The notes: generated from the letters alone by a model not told the origin. A stretch of 64,000 nucleotides of DNA from Tubiluchus corallicola (GCA_030141605.1 JAQGDQ010000433.1:122501-186500); one strand, 5' to 3'. Shown: positions 12,068-23,348, numbered from the stretch's first letter. Made by a program: numbers and translations.

Positions 12068-12340
12068 ATGCGTCTTAACTACAACCGTCACGTGACATGT
12101 GTGTAAAAACAAAGTCTTGTGCCGCATCAGTTCGGCATAACTTCAGTTGTTTTACGTGGACTTTAGCTAATTATGCATTAGCCTGTGAGTAGAATGATTT
12201 ACTAGCAGAATCTTGCTTGGGAGCAAGAAAAAATGAGCTAGGTAAAATTCTAGCTAGCTGTTAAAACTGTTACTATTACAACAGCATGAGCTGTGTGGCG
12301 TTGTTAAGGCTGTGAAAAGGCTTATTGCACAAGCTCTGAC
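12068..12340 (-). mobile_element. Family E MITE fragment, copy 2, fused to LINE 3' end
   Basis: From about 12068 the sequence CTTAACTACAACCGTCACGT matches family E interior sequence at 12774 and, less exactly, 25310 (reverse). It continues through TTTTACGTGGACTT, TTACTAGCAG, TCTTGCTTGGGA and TAGCTAGCTGTTAAAACTGT and ends CTGTGAAAAGGCTTATT. The left TIR is absent, so the LINE sequence replaces it. Confidence 0.75.
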
Positions 12341-12693
12341 TCATATTATAAATTAAAATAGCTTTTATTAGTAGGTAGTAAAACCATTTTCAATATTTCT
12401 AATATCTACATTTGACACTGCGCTACAATGAATGGCTTCACAAGTTCATACGCGTCGTACGTTACGCACCGGATACGAGTGAGTGCTCTCGGTCGCATGC
12501 GTAGAGTGAACCGGCATTTGGTGATACCGCTTAATAAACGATACGTATTGGGGACTGCCTCCAGCTTAACGGAAGTAAATTAGCAGGAGACGAAAGCAAA
12601 CACTAGCAGCCTGATAAGAGGCAGTTAACACCACAGCGAAACCCTGTTGTAATAACCATCTATTCTACAAAGGATGTAATCAACCTAGAGCCT

Positions 12694-13075
12694 GTAAATA
12701 AGCCTTTTCATAGTTTCGTTGTGCGCAGGCGCAGATGCTGTAGGTCAAGGTTAAGTGTAACATAGCAAATCGTCTTAACTACAACCGTCACGTGACATGT
12801 GGGTAACCCAAAGCATTAGTTCAGTAATTTCATTTGTTTTGTGTGAAATTTACTTAATTATGCATTAGCCTGTGCGCAGAGTGATTTACTAGCAGGATCT
12901 TGCTTGGGAATAAGAAAAAATGAACTAGTTAAGGTTCTAGCTAGTTGTTAAAACTGTTACTATTAGAATAGCTTGGGCTACGAGGTGCTGTCAAGTGTAC
13001 ACAAATGCGTTGTCTGGTGCACTTAACTACGATCATCATCAATTGCTGGAACTGTGAAAAAGCTTAGTAAATAAA
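12694..13075 (-). mobile_element. Family E MITE, copy 3, near complete
   Basis: Starts AATAAGCCTTTTCATAGTTT and ends AACTGTGAAAAAGCTTAGTA, so both inverted ends are recognisable with a few changes. The interior matches the other family E copies, including CGTCACGTGACATGTG. Confidence 0.8.
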
Positions 13076-13365
13076 AATTTATTGCACGACAGCATGGTAG
13101 ATAGGGTAGCAACTTCGTCACGAACCAAAATCAGGGGTCGACAACCAATGGTCAGGGAAACCTGCGCGTTCCCTGAAATTCAGATGTTTTATGAGGGTTT
13201 TTCAGTAACCACGAGTAGTACAAATTTCTTGATTTAAAGTCTTTATAAAAGTCCGTGCAGTACGTCAATTTTTGGAGTTCCTTGCCAGTTCCAATACGTT
13301 TTCATATTCTTCGAGCTTTTGGAGATAGTTTTAAGCGATGAGCACGTTAATAACTTTATGGTACG

Positions 13366-13857
13366 TTAAAAGAAGACAGGATGATTTTTCATATACTATC
13401 CCATTCTCAGGTCCGATAAAAAGTATACATTTTAACACAATTAATACAGCAAAAGCGTTTCTGATAATTGAATAATGGATTAAAAACTTAATTAACGGCG
13501 GGCGAACCCAACTATTGATGGCATCACAAACTAACATATAATTTTCAACATCAAAAATATTCTACGAGCGTGTTGCACGTGTTTGCGAAAGCAAAAATTG
13601 AAGTACAGTGTTACTGTAAGATATTCAGTGTGATGTACTCAAACTAGACAAGTTTTGAAATAATAATTCAAATTTAAATTTACCGCCGTACTCAAGCATG
13701 AGCTGTCGAACCTGTGTAGTTTGTCACAAACTAACACATCTGAACTGAACGCGAACGTGAAATTGTAAAATTCTTTCACGTAAGTCATTTTTGAGAAAAT
13801 AGTATGCTTCCTTTCAATATTTGAAAGAGTAGATTATTTTGACCTACAGTTTAAGAT
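13366..13857 (-). mobile_element. Family A TTAA element, copy 2 (inverted)
   Basis: Begins TTAAAAGAAGACAGGATGAT, the reverse of the family A right end, and runs to a family D element that begins at the next TTAA. The expected GGTTTTGCTTTAA left end is missing. With copy 3 it brackets family D in inverted orientation. Confidence 0.78.
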
Positions 13858-14355
13858 TTAAAGGACAAGTCACTTACCATGTTCCCTTTATTTTACTGTT
13901 ATAACTTAAACTTGAAACATATAACAAAGAAATTTGCAAAAAACTGCCTATAAAGCGTAAATTTAAAATAAACTCCCTCTGAATAGACATTTTCAGGCGT
14001 GGTGGTGGTGGCCACCATTAACTTAAAATTATGACGTAATTGGTGAATTTCGTGACTTTCGTAAACGCGTCGTGGCTTTCCGTAAACGAGTGCTGCTTAA
14101 ACTATTTCAAACTTTGGCAGTTTACCAAATACGTATGCAAAAATATGACAAAATTGGCTATCCCCGTCTCTATTTTCCCCCAATTTTTGCTACAACGGCA
14201 AGTGCAACACAAGTGATCTTCTGCTTTAGCTTTAATTTTACCTAAGAAAAGTGGTTTCTTGTCGTTTAAAAGAAAAATTGACCACTTTGTAAGTGTAAAT
14301 ACAATTGTAAGAAGGTAAACGGCATTGACTGGAAGTAGAAAGTGAACTAACACGT
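13858..14355. mobile_element. Family D TTAA element, copy 1
   Basis: Starts TTAAAGGACAAGTCACTTAC. The same family lies at 40272-40870, sharing AAGAAATTTGCAAAAAACTG, a TTTTCAGGC block and ATTATGACGTAATTGGTG. It is non-coding and sits exactly between two inverted family A copies. Confidence 0.6.
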
Positions 14356-14972
14356 TTAAAGCAATACCTAACCCAATCTTAAACTGTAAGTTAGAACAAT
14401 CTACTCTAAAATATTGAAAGGAAACGTACTATTTTTTTCAAAAATGACTTACATTAAAGAATTATTACCACACAAACACAATTTCACGTTCGCGCCACTA
14501 GTTCTTCAATGTTACATAGATTTCACCATTCGCTAGTTAGACGGGCACTAGCGTTTGCATTTCGGAAACGCATTGCGCAAAAACAGGTGCTGTACCTCTT
14601 AGTGCAGATGCGTTAGTTTGTGACGAAGCATCACAAGCATGTTTGTATTAGTTTGTCTGAGTATGGCGGTAAATTTAAAATTTTAATTTTTATCTTAAAA
14701 CTTGCCTAGTTTTTGTACAACACACTGAATCTCTTACAATGTACTTCAATTTTCGTTTTTGCAAACACGCTCACGGAATATTTTTCCTGTTGAAAATTGT
14801 GTTAGTTTGTGATGTCACCACTAATTGGGCTCGCTCGCCATTAATTAAGTTTTTAATCTATTAGTTAATTTTATCAGAAACGCTTTTGCAGTATTAATCG
14901 TATTAAAATGTATAGTTTTTATCGGACTTAAAAATGGGGCACTATATGAAGAATCATCCTGTTTTCCTTTAA
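14356..14972 (+). mobile_element. Family A TTAA element, copy 3, full length
   Basis: A full-length 617-bp copy from TTAAAGCAATACCTAACCCA to AATCATCCTGTTTTCCTTTA. The two ends are imperfect inverted repeats with TTAA at each boundary. There is no ORF over 60 codons. Confidence 0.82.
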
Positions 14973-15341
14973 GCGTAAAATACACACATTACAGCATGAA
15001 AGGGGTTACGTGTCCTCCATCACTGTTATGGCAACAAAAGTTTATCGCGCGACCGCTTCGCTTAGTATCAACCAAATGAAGTGACTAAAGACCCATTGTC
15101 CGTTCTCACACTCCAAACTTTCTCACTAAACTAAATCGTCAAACCATCAGCGGCACAAACTGTTTTACAAAACAGCCACAAATACGGCGATGAATAATTC
15201 AAGCTGATATTTCACTCCAATAGAGGAGCCGCTCATATATAACCCTGTATTTCTTTAAAGTGATCAATTTCCTAGCTGCTCGTGAGGAAAGCGTTCCTAA
15301 CTGTCCTTTAATGACGCTAGTGAAAGACTGAAGTAATTTTT

Positions 15342-15612
15342 AAGGCCGCGTTCAGACTCGCAAGCGTGTTCAGACTAGAGAGCAAAACTTGCTGTGAGTT
15401 ACTCTCCGACAGTAAGCACGAGACGACACTGACTTCTCTATTCACTGCAAGAAGTGTCGAGAGTAACTCGCCGAAGCATTCACATTATACAGCAAATTAA
15501 CTCGCAGCAACTTATGAGAGTTTGCAATAACTTAATCACAGTACCTCACAAGACAGTTCACATTTGCGAGTTTCTTATCAAAGAGAAAACTCGCTAGTCT
15601 GAACGCGCCGTT
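15342..15612. mobile_element. Short MITE with GGCCGCGTTCAGACT ends
   Basis: The left end GGCCGCGTTCAGACTCGC and the right end CTAGTCTGAACGCGCC form an inverted repeat of about 16-18 bp. The interior is non-coding and contains several copies of aactcgc-type words in both orientations. The ends resemble those of hAT or PIF/Harbinger MITEs. No clean target duplication was found. Confidence 0.65.
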
Positions 15613-15712
15613 AGACTGGCACATGCTTCAAACCAATAGCATGCAATTAGCTGTAAAACTTACAGGTTCCAGCAACGTAGACTCACCAATATCATCAGCA
15701 TCCTACAACAAC

Positions 15713-15956
<244 letters not shown>

Positions 15957-16017
15957 CAAGAATAGATCTTGATACATGTTGGCACTGATCTCCTAAATTT
16001 CACGCAGATTAAGTTAC

Positions 16018-17001
16018 CTTTTTCTGTTCATATTTTAGTGACAATTTCAAACGACCCAATGTAAGTTTGTCATTATCATACTCTGCGTCTTCTTCACCAA
16101 TGTCGCTATCATCGTCGCTGTCATCATCAGATGTTTTATTTAATACTGCTATGACCTCGTCTGTACTTCTGCATTGATTCAGCAAATCACACGCATAATC
16201 TTTACAGTCATCAGACAATTCAATGTAGATATCTTTAAATTCATTCTCTTTCATTGCAAGCTTGGACAGCTCCCAAGAGAGCTTGAAGGCGACTAGTATA
16301 GGATCTTCGCTGGTCAGCGACATCCATGCGGGACTAGCCAAAGCCCGATATGTATTCAATCGTAGTAAAGAATGTCTAAGGCTGTCTATGTTGTGCTGTT
16401 CCTTGCAGAAATCACAGTTACACGAATGCGGATGTGGTTTTTCTATGGTGGCGCCACGCGACAACAAAAGCTGGAGTATCTCAAACTGATTACAATGACA
16501 GGCGAGGATAATTGGGGAGATATCCCGTGAAAAATCTGGCGATTCGGCTTCGGATTTCCTTTGCAGTGACCAGGCTTCTCCCAGCATATCAGAACTGATG
16601 CTGTGATGGTTGATTAGCATTTCGACTATCCGGTAAACCCCTTCTTGTATGGCGTATAAAAGAGCGTCTCCAATTTTCACGCCTTCCTGCATTAGTAGAA
16701 GTTCTACTATTTCAATATTTTCGTTGTCTACTGCTATTTGTATGGCAGATCTTCCTAAAATGTTGGTACAATTGACGTTCACAGGACTGGGCTGCTGTAA
16801 GCAACGTATGACAGTGTGCTTGTCTCCTCTTTCTGCCGCTTCTAGGAAGAGGCGCTCTTTCGGATCCATTCGACTGGCGTCCGCCATCGTGTTCAAGGGC
16901 ATCCTCACAGAGTTGGTTGCAGTTGCTGAATTGAGGATTGTCGAGTGGCGCCTCGGTGTCTTCTGCATGACCTTATTAGTCACGTTGGCAACAGTCGGCA
17001 T
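16018..17001 (-). CDS. TRPC4/5-like exon 1: ankyrin repeats and linker helices
   Basis: It encodes the N-terminal 328 residues. The ATG at 17001 is preferred because an in-frame TGA lies at 17017-17019, and a polypyrimidine acceptor (CTTTCTTTTTAG) ends at 17020, implying an upstream 5' UTR exon. An upstream GTG at 17007 is not needed. Residues about 46-190 form TRPC ankyrin repeats (DPKERLFLEAAERGD, SAIQIAVDNENIEIVELLL). H190-x3-C194-x-C196-x2-C199 matches the zinc-binding motif of TRPC4/5. DSLRHSLLRLNTYRALASP and WELSKLAMKENEFK are linker-helix signatures. Residues about 289-312 are an acidic Asp/Glu/Ser insert before LKLSLKYEQKK, longer than I recall in vertebrates. The donor is GTAACT after 16018. 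Confidence 0.95.
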
Positions 17002-17021
17002 GATCACTTCTCTTATTCACT
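17002..17021 (-). promoter_or_regulatory. 5' UTR acceptor and leader of TRPC4/5-like gene
   Basis: A pyrimidine-rich tract ending TTTTTAG at 17020 precedes an 18-nt leader to the ATG. The leader contains an in-frame TGA, which fixes the start. The non-coding first exon and promoter lie upstream (above 17021) and were not located. Confidence 0.7.
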
Positions 17022-17117
17022 AAAAAGAAAGGGAAAGAACTTGAAAATAAAAATATTAAAAATTGGAACCAAAAACGTTTTAAAAGCCAGGTTAGTTAGT
17101 TGGATCAAGTAAGATCC

Positions 17118-17577
17118 TTAAAGGACAAGAAAAGTTGTACCTGAAGTAGGTTTCAGAAAAAGCACCTTAAAAAATTATATTACTTTACAGCAATTTTATG
17201 CGTATATCGTACTCGCGTTAAAAAGATTTTTTGTTTGTTTTCATTTTAAATCTTCCGCAATCCTGTTCCAACTCCGCCATTACATGACGTCACTTATGCA
17301 AACGCAAATTACAGGAAGAAAAGGAAATGCTAAATTATGTCGCAAAAAACTTTCCGTGTAAATCTGTATTACTTAGCATTTCGCTTACCAGCGGGAAAGA
17401 CTTATATAACTAGATATAATAATTTAAGATGTTCGTGCCTATTGGTAAAATGTCGCTGACTCACCCTCCAGGGTGCGCCAGTCACTAACCAAAACGTATT
17501 TTTAAACTTATTGACAAGATACAGTAATATAAAATTTTGCTTAGATAGTAATATGTGTGTTACACATTCTCTGATTA
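17118..17577 (+). mobile_element. Family C TTAA element, copy 2, truncated by family E
   Basis: Starts TTAAAGGACAAGAAAAGTTG and parallels 8171-8700 up to CTCTGATTATTTT, where sequence jumps into family E. The junction lies in a shared TTTT. Confidence 0.65.
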
Positions 17578-17815
17578 TTTTGTTTTACGTGGACTTTGCG
17601 TATTCTGTGTGTAGAGTGATTTACTAGCAGGATCTTGCTTGGGAACAAGAAAAAATGAACTAGGTAAGGTCCTAGCTAGCCGTTAAAACTGTTACTATTA
17701 CAACAGCGTGGGCTGTGAGGCGTTGTCAAGTGTAGACAAATGCGTTGTCACGTACACTTAACCTTTGACCTTTTCACGATCATCATTAATCGGTGAAACT
17801 GTGAAGAGACTTATT
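17578..17815 (-). mobile_element. Family E MITE fragment, copy 4
   Basis: From GTTTTACGTGGACTTTGCG through TTACTAGCAGGATCTTGCTT and AACCTTTGACCTTTTCACG to GAAACTGTGAAGAGACTTAT. Only the right part of the family is present. Confidence 0.75.
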
Positions 17816-18618
17816 AGATGAATTTGCCTACAGTGACACCACGTAGATTTCTTGGTCATCTTCCGATATTTTGTAATCACTATAAAACTTAAAAATAATC
17901 AGCTGATGCATTTTACGATAAATTTTATAATTATTACCGACGCAGCGGTCGAGGATACAGAAACTAGAATCCAGCAAACGCAACAGCAATCATGTGAGCG
18001 ATTAACTTTTATAGTGCGTGTGAATGCGACTGTATGTCCCTACTATACATTACCAATTACCAATTACCAACAGACCACATGCCTGTATACTCAATGCTCT
18101 ATACTCTGTAGTACTGTAGTCCAGTCGTACATACTCTTTCACAGTGAGCATGTAGTTTGGGTTATCAATTTATATTTTCGTTTGCTTCTTAGTGACAAAT
18201 GTGATGTTTAAATAAGGCCACTAAAATCGTAAGTAGCCATAAATGATTCTACTTATAATACTAATTATCATGTAGTAACGACATAATTTCATATGCGGCC
18301 TATTGCTAATATTTTGTAAACAAACAATGGTATATTTTCCTTTTAATTTTGATTTTAAATGCGTAATACTAAATCTATCTATAATCGTTTTTTTCTCTCA
18401 ACTCATTTGCTAATTTTTGCTTACCTGTTCATCACTGCTGTTAGTTAATTATTAAGAAGATTTTGTTTCGCTAAATTTCTGCAGTTACACTATTTCCTTC
18501 TTGTTTTTCGATTTCTGTACTTTGTAAAGTAAATTTATATCAGGTTTATCGAACCAAATCAAAGCTGTATTGCCGTTTTTGTTAATATAGGTTTGGGTGC
18601 AACCACAGTGCGGATTCA

Positions 18619-18689
<71 letters not shown>

Positions 18690-18974
18690 TCTGTCGGAAA
18701 CTCATTTCCTAAGTAAGCAAATTACTATTCGTTCTGTATACATAACTGTATGCAGTATTTAAAGAAAGAGTACATAATTACTTCTGTAGTTTTACTGTGC
18801 AAGTTTGTATATAGGAAACTTATACACCGTGCTATACCTATACTAACTGCTTAATGAATAGGCCTGGTAAAAGTCCAAGGCAAGAAACAACTTGTTGTGA
18901 AAATAGCTATATATTTTCATTTATAGATTGTACGTTATGAAGTGATAATGTAAATTATGATGTTTTAACTCATA
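17816..18974. repeat. AT-rich intergenic DNA with (ATT)n at 18619-18674
   Basis: The stretch between the channel and RhoGAP genes has no recognisable coding sequence. An ATT microsatellite (18619-18674) runs into a short TA repeat (to about 18691). A 119-codon open frame at 17852-18211 shows no family resemblance and atypical composition, so it is not called as a gene. Confidence 0.6.
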
Positions 18975-19014
18975 TTGCTTTCATTTACAAAAATAATACT
19001 TTTCGTGAACAAAA

Positions 19015-19059
<45 letters not shown>

Positions 19060-19208
19060 TGCGTGTGTGTGTGTGTGTGTGTGTGTTCTCGTCTGTTCTC
19101 GTGTATTCTAGAATACTCTATACACCTAAAATGTTCAGTCCACATGTATATTACCACAGTGGCTTTCAATATATTGAGTGTTCTAGAATACACGAGAACA
19201 CACACGGA
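19015..19208. repeat. (GT)n repeat followed by a long-armed inverted repeat
   Basis: GT/GC dinucleotides occupy 19015-19085. Next to them, the arm TGTATTCTAGAATACTC (about 19101-19117) is matched in reverse by GAGTGTTCTAGAATACACGA (about 19176-19195), and the match extends outward into GTGTTCTCG/CGAGAACAC. The arms are about 30 nt with a loop near 60 nt. Each arm centre holds TTCTAGAA, the core of a heat-shock element. It may be a tiny MITE. Confidence 0.7.
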
Positions 19209-19689
19209 GCAATTTGTAAAACGTTGACCGCAAACGGAAAATAAATGTGAAAATAAGTTACAATCGTCATAATTGAATAACTGTATAGTTGTATTAAACT
19301 GAATTGAATTAAATGTGAACTTGAACTTGTTGCTTACCTGTTTGGCATATTAGTATATGAGCATGCAATATTTGAGTCTCATCCTGTCCCCTAGTGCATA
19401 GCTGGAAACAGTCTAATGTCCACTGTCACGTAGCTTCTGATTAAAGCTACAGTGCACGTCTTTTTCATGTTATTACTCCACACGAGAAATTACCGTATTG
19501 AAGCCAAGCTGTTGAAGCCTAAATTCTCACAATGACATCAACTGTTGCTGCGCCATCTATCCTCTGATAAGAGTAAACTATGTGCGAAAATTGGGAAAAC
19601 ACAATTTTGTTCTAATTGCTTAGGATCTTGTTAATTAGCTTCGAATGCGCCATTGTGCATCAAGGGCGAACGTTTATTACACGAAGGAA

Positions 19690-20121
19690 GATGCCAAGGT
19701 CAAAAGCAGCGGCAAGGACATAAAGACAAAACAATGCTCACGGCAAGGACATAAAGACAAAACAATACCCACGATAAGGACATAAAGACAAAACAATACC
19801 CATGGTAAGCACATAAAAACAAAACAATACCCACAGTAAGGATGTAAAAACAAAACAATACCCACGATAAGGACATAAAGACAAAACAATAACCACAGTA
19901 AGAACGTAAAGACAAAACAATACCCACGGTAAGGACGTAAAGCAAAAACAATACCCACGATAAGGACGTAAAGACAAAACAATAATCACAATAAGACGGT
20001 AAAACAAAACAATATCCACGGTAAGGATGTAGAGACAAAACAATATCCACGGTAAGGACGTAAAAACAAAACAATACAAACCGTAAGGACGTAAAGACAA
20101 AACATTACCCACAGTTAAGAT
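19690..20121. repeat. 31-bp minisatellite, about 14 copies
   Basis: The unit resembles aaggacrtaaagacaaaaca followed by atacccacgrt, with frequent single-base variants. Because 31 is not a multiple of three, each strand frame cycles through three readings; the minus strand is open in all three and yields false hydrophobic repeats. The right edge meets a family A fragment (20125-20180). Confidence 0.93.
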
Positions 20122-20124
20122 GTA

Positions 20125-20180
20125 GAGCTAGTGTCCGTCTAACTAGTGAATGGCGAAATGCTGTTACATTGCTTTAAGGA
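20125..20180 (-). mobile_element. Family A element fragment
   Basis: GCTAGTGTCCGTCTAACTAG followed by TGAATGGCGAAATGC matches the middle of family A in the inverted orientation. It is cut off on both sides. Confidence 0.6.
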
Positions 20181-20232
20181 GTATCGGCAGGTGACGTATC
20201 AAAGCATTTCGAAGCCCAATGTTAATTGTGTA

Positions 20233-20236
20233 CAAA

Positions 20237-20267
<31 letters not shown>

Positions 20268-20316
20268 GCGCACACGCACACGCGCACGCGCACACGCACA
20301 CACACACACTAATATG

Positions 20317-20367
<51 letters not shown>
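20233..20367. repeat. (CA/CG)n then (TA)n dinucleotide repeats
   Basis: Alternating CACACG-type purine/pyrimidine sequence (20233-20308) followed by a TA run (about 20318-20367). Both tracts alternate purine and pyrimidine strictly, so Z-DNA and cruciform formation are possible. Confidence 0.9.
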
Positions 20368-20372
<5 letters not shown>

Positions 20373-20589
20373 GAATATGTCTATAATGTGTATTATTTCG
20401 TGTATTATACTACTGTATGTGTGTGTGTATACAATTTTACCAATCTACTTGTATGTTGTAATAACTGTATTTTTAATAGCCATATTTTGTTTTAGTAGAT
20501 TAGAATGACGCCATTGCTAATTAACAGTTTAGTCATCATAAAATGACTCACTGCTATGCTGCTTCTTTGCTTCTGCGCTATTTACATTG

Positions 20590-20660
20590 TATATTCAATT
20601 GCTTGTCAATTACATATATTTTGATGACAATAAATAATTTATCTATCTATCTATCTAGTC
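20590..20660 (+). mobile_element. Probable LINE 3' tail with (ATCT)n
   Basis: TTTGATGACAATAAATAATT is followed by ATCTATCT repeats, the pattern of a polyadenylation-like signal with a short tandem tail seen at other LINE ends in this window. A similar end (GATGATAAATAAACTTATTA) lies near 20860-20885. No coding part remains. Confidence 0.5.
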
Positions 20661-20885
20661 GTATCAGCGAATACTGATTAATTAGTTTAGCTACCATTTC
20701 TCTCGCACCGATGTACTTATATTAACTGCTTCTAACTTGACTATTAGTCGTGTAATTTCTAACTGTGTAATAGTGCTTGTTTACCTTGCTCATTCTTTTT
20801 AAAAAGTTTTGTATTTTGTAATTTTATGCTGTACTGTAATTCAACCTTTTGGTTGTAATGATGATAAATAAACTTATTATAACTT

Positions 20886-21980
20886 ATTACTTTAATTAAT
20901 ACTTGGGTTGTGTAGTATCTGTAGTGTTTTATATTTGTGGTGGGTATTTGAAACCATATACATGTGTAATATATGCCCTAATCCTTTACGTACGTATTAA
21001 CACAAATTGCTATGTTCGAATTTTTAATTGTACCGTGAGATAGTTTTGCGTTTACGTCAAAATACGTGTGTATATTTCCTATATGGTATGTAGTATTTTA
21101 TATGAGAGTGTATTTGGAAACGTTGTTTTTTAAATAGGAGCATTTTGCTGTAGGTAATATAATTTTTACTATATTACTCGTGTTTTTTATGCACTCCTGC
21201 TGCACTCGTACTTTTAATTTTTTGCACCAGACGCATCTGACTATTAGCAGTGTAGCCCAAGCAATCACTAAATTATATTTCACATTCTATGCTATCATTA
21301 TTTTATGGCAACTAAAGATATATGATATATGATATACATATATATATAATATATATATACATATTTAGTGGGTGCATAGGCCGTTTTTTGGGTTTAATTT
21401 TGTTTTCTATTATTGCCATGGTGCTGCCACCTGTTTTTTGATTTAGTAAGCATTTAGGCTTTTTACATTAGCATTTTGGCCTTTCGTGAGATATATCTGT
21501 AGTAGTTGTATGACATTTTACCTGGCTTTTGGTTCTCTCCGCCATTGTTCTATTTTCTTAGGCATTATGACTGTGAATTTCATCACTAGGGCTACTTGGA
21601 GTTCTCATTCCTGTCTTTCTAACTGTTAAAACCTCTAACAACGCAAGTTACTATTAAAGTTATAAATAACTACGTAAGTTATAATTAATTTCAATATAGT
21701 CTACATAATTTTCATATCAGTTCTTAGTTATAGTCATACACTTAATCATACAACTAGTTCTCTTCTACTCAATGCAAATTAAACTAAATGTTAATAATTG
21801 TATTTCAGAATAAAGAAACTTTTGGCCAACACTTTAAACTGGTGTTTGTTTCCATTTCAGTATGTATGTATATAACATTCAATAACTTTAACATGATTTA
21901 CTAAATAAGTCGATTTGCCTAGTTTGCCTAGTATAAAGGTAACCCTGCAATCTGTTTTTATTTGCCCTGCATGCCCAGCA
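20886..21980. other. AT-rich intergenic stretch, nothing recognised
   Basis: No coding sequence, RNA gene or clear transposon was found. It includes a palindromic AT tract at about 21325-21360. Confidence 0.5.
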
Positions 21981-22079
21981 TAAAAATTCGATTCGAATTG
22001 TTTTTTAGCTCGAATTCGATTAGAACCTAAAATACCGTTCTAAATAAACCTTTTAACATATTTTTAAATCGCGCATTTT

Positions 22080-22215
22080 GGCTCGTTGGTGTTCTGGAGG
22101 TTACGTAACATGAAGAACTGACGTGAAAAACTTGAGGTTTGACAAGGATTTGAACCAGAAGCCTTTCAGATGCAAACCGTACTGATATCCGCTTACACTG
22201 CCTAGTCCCCTATGA
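22080..22215 (-). mobile_element. Possible tRNA-derived SINE or tRNA pseudogene
   Basis: On the minus strand GGTTCAAATCC (about 22148-22158) is an exact pol III B box. About 45 nt upstream, CAGTGTAAGCGGATATCAGT resembles a tRNA A box and D arm (Gln-like). The cloverleaf stems do not pair well, so it is not a functional tRNA. A diverged SINE head is the likeliest reading. Confidence 0.4.
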
Positions 22216-22306
22216 TTACATTTTGATTGTTAAATTTGCAATTTTGAGCATCAATTTTATGCGTAACTAGTCGCAACATTAATCTTTAGAAAACTTAACG
22301 TATCTT

Positions 22307-22511
22307 CCTTTAATTAACTCAGAATACTAGAGTATTTTCCTTTAATTAACTCAGAAAAATAGAGTATTTTCCTTTAATTAACTCAGAAAACTAGAGTATG
22401 TTCCTTTAATTAACTCGGAAAACGAGAGTATTTTGCTTTCATTAACTCAGAAAACTAGAGTATTTTACTTTAATTAACTCAGAAAACTAGAGTATTTTCC
22501 TTTAATTAACA
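22307..22511. repeat. 32-bp minisatellite, about 6.5 copies
   Basis: The unit is ttcctttaattaactcagaa followed by aactagagtatt, with few variants. The unit contains TTTAATTAA palindromes. It sits just left of a family B element. Confidence 0.9.
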
Positions 22512-22796
22512 AATACTTTGGAACAACGACAAATTTGTTATAGCAAAGAATCGTCATTTAATTAAATTTACGATACAAAAATACATTTAGCAAAATATCG
22601 AATCCATTTTGGCCCAGATTGGAATGTAGGCGCCTTCGCATAAACATAAAGAAGCAAAGACGAATTTAGACAATTATGACTCTTCTTCCATTAAACTCCA
22701 AAGCTAACATTAGGAATACAGCGCATGCGTTGAAAACACGAGGAACAATAATAAATACCGCAATAACTTGGTCTGAGTGTCTAGACAAAATACCTT

Positions 22797-23348
22797 TTAA
22801 AGGAAAACCGGATGATTGTGCAAACATTAGTTCAGAATAAAGAATGCTCTAAAATATTCAAATCTACGATAGCTTTTTTAAATCAAAGCTTAGATTAAAT
22901 AATAATTACCTCGGATACTCAAATTTCATCAAACATTCGAAGCTACGCGTGGCTCAGTGAATCTACTAAGACTGGCAACGACGCCTTTTTGTCACGTTCG
23001 TGTGGCCGACAAATAGAAGGCGGTACCGTGATAACCATGATCTCGAACTGCAGTGTTAACTTCTGGCGTCATATGATGTAGAGCCCATTTTTTGTGACAT
23101 CATGCGTTTAAACAGTACCGTAACGCTTATCTAAATGTGATTGACGCGCAAGGATGACGCCTGCCATTGCACAAACAGTGATTAGTTTTTGACGTAAGCA
23201 ATAGCTGTGTTCGGTTGCCGTTAGTTAACTTTCTAAGCTAATTATTCAAATATAAAAAATTGTTAACTTTTATAGGCAAAAAAATGTATATTCTAGACAG
23301 TAAATTAAAATGAGATTGAATCTAAACAATCGTCCGGTCTTCCTTTAA
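22797..23348 (+). mobile_element. Family B TTAA element, copy 2
   Basis: From TTAAAGGAAAACCGGATGAT to CGTCCGGTCTTCCTTTAA, with TTAA at both boundaries and inverted ends of about 18 bp. The interior matches copies 3 and 4 and, reversed, copy 1. Confidence 0.82.

Noticed and set aside
16262-17023. Plus-strand ORFs of 75 and 124 codons
   Set aside because: Antisense shadows of TRPC exon 1.
17852-18211. 119-codon plus-strand ORF as a gene
   Set aside because: No domain, unusual composition, no splice or promoter support in intergenic AT-rich DNA.
19677-20112. Hydrophobic repeat proteins on the minus strand
   Set aside because: A 31-bp minisatellite read in three phases; the apparent membrane segments come from the repeat unit.
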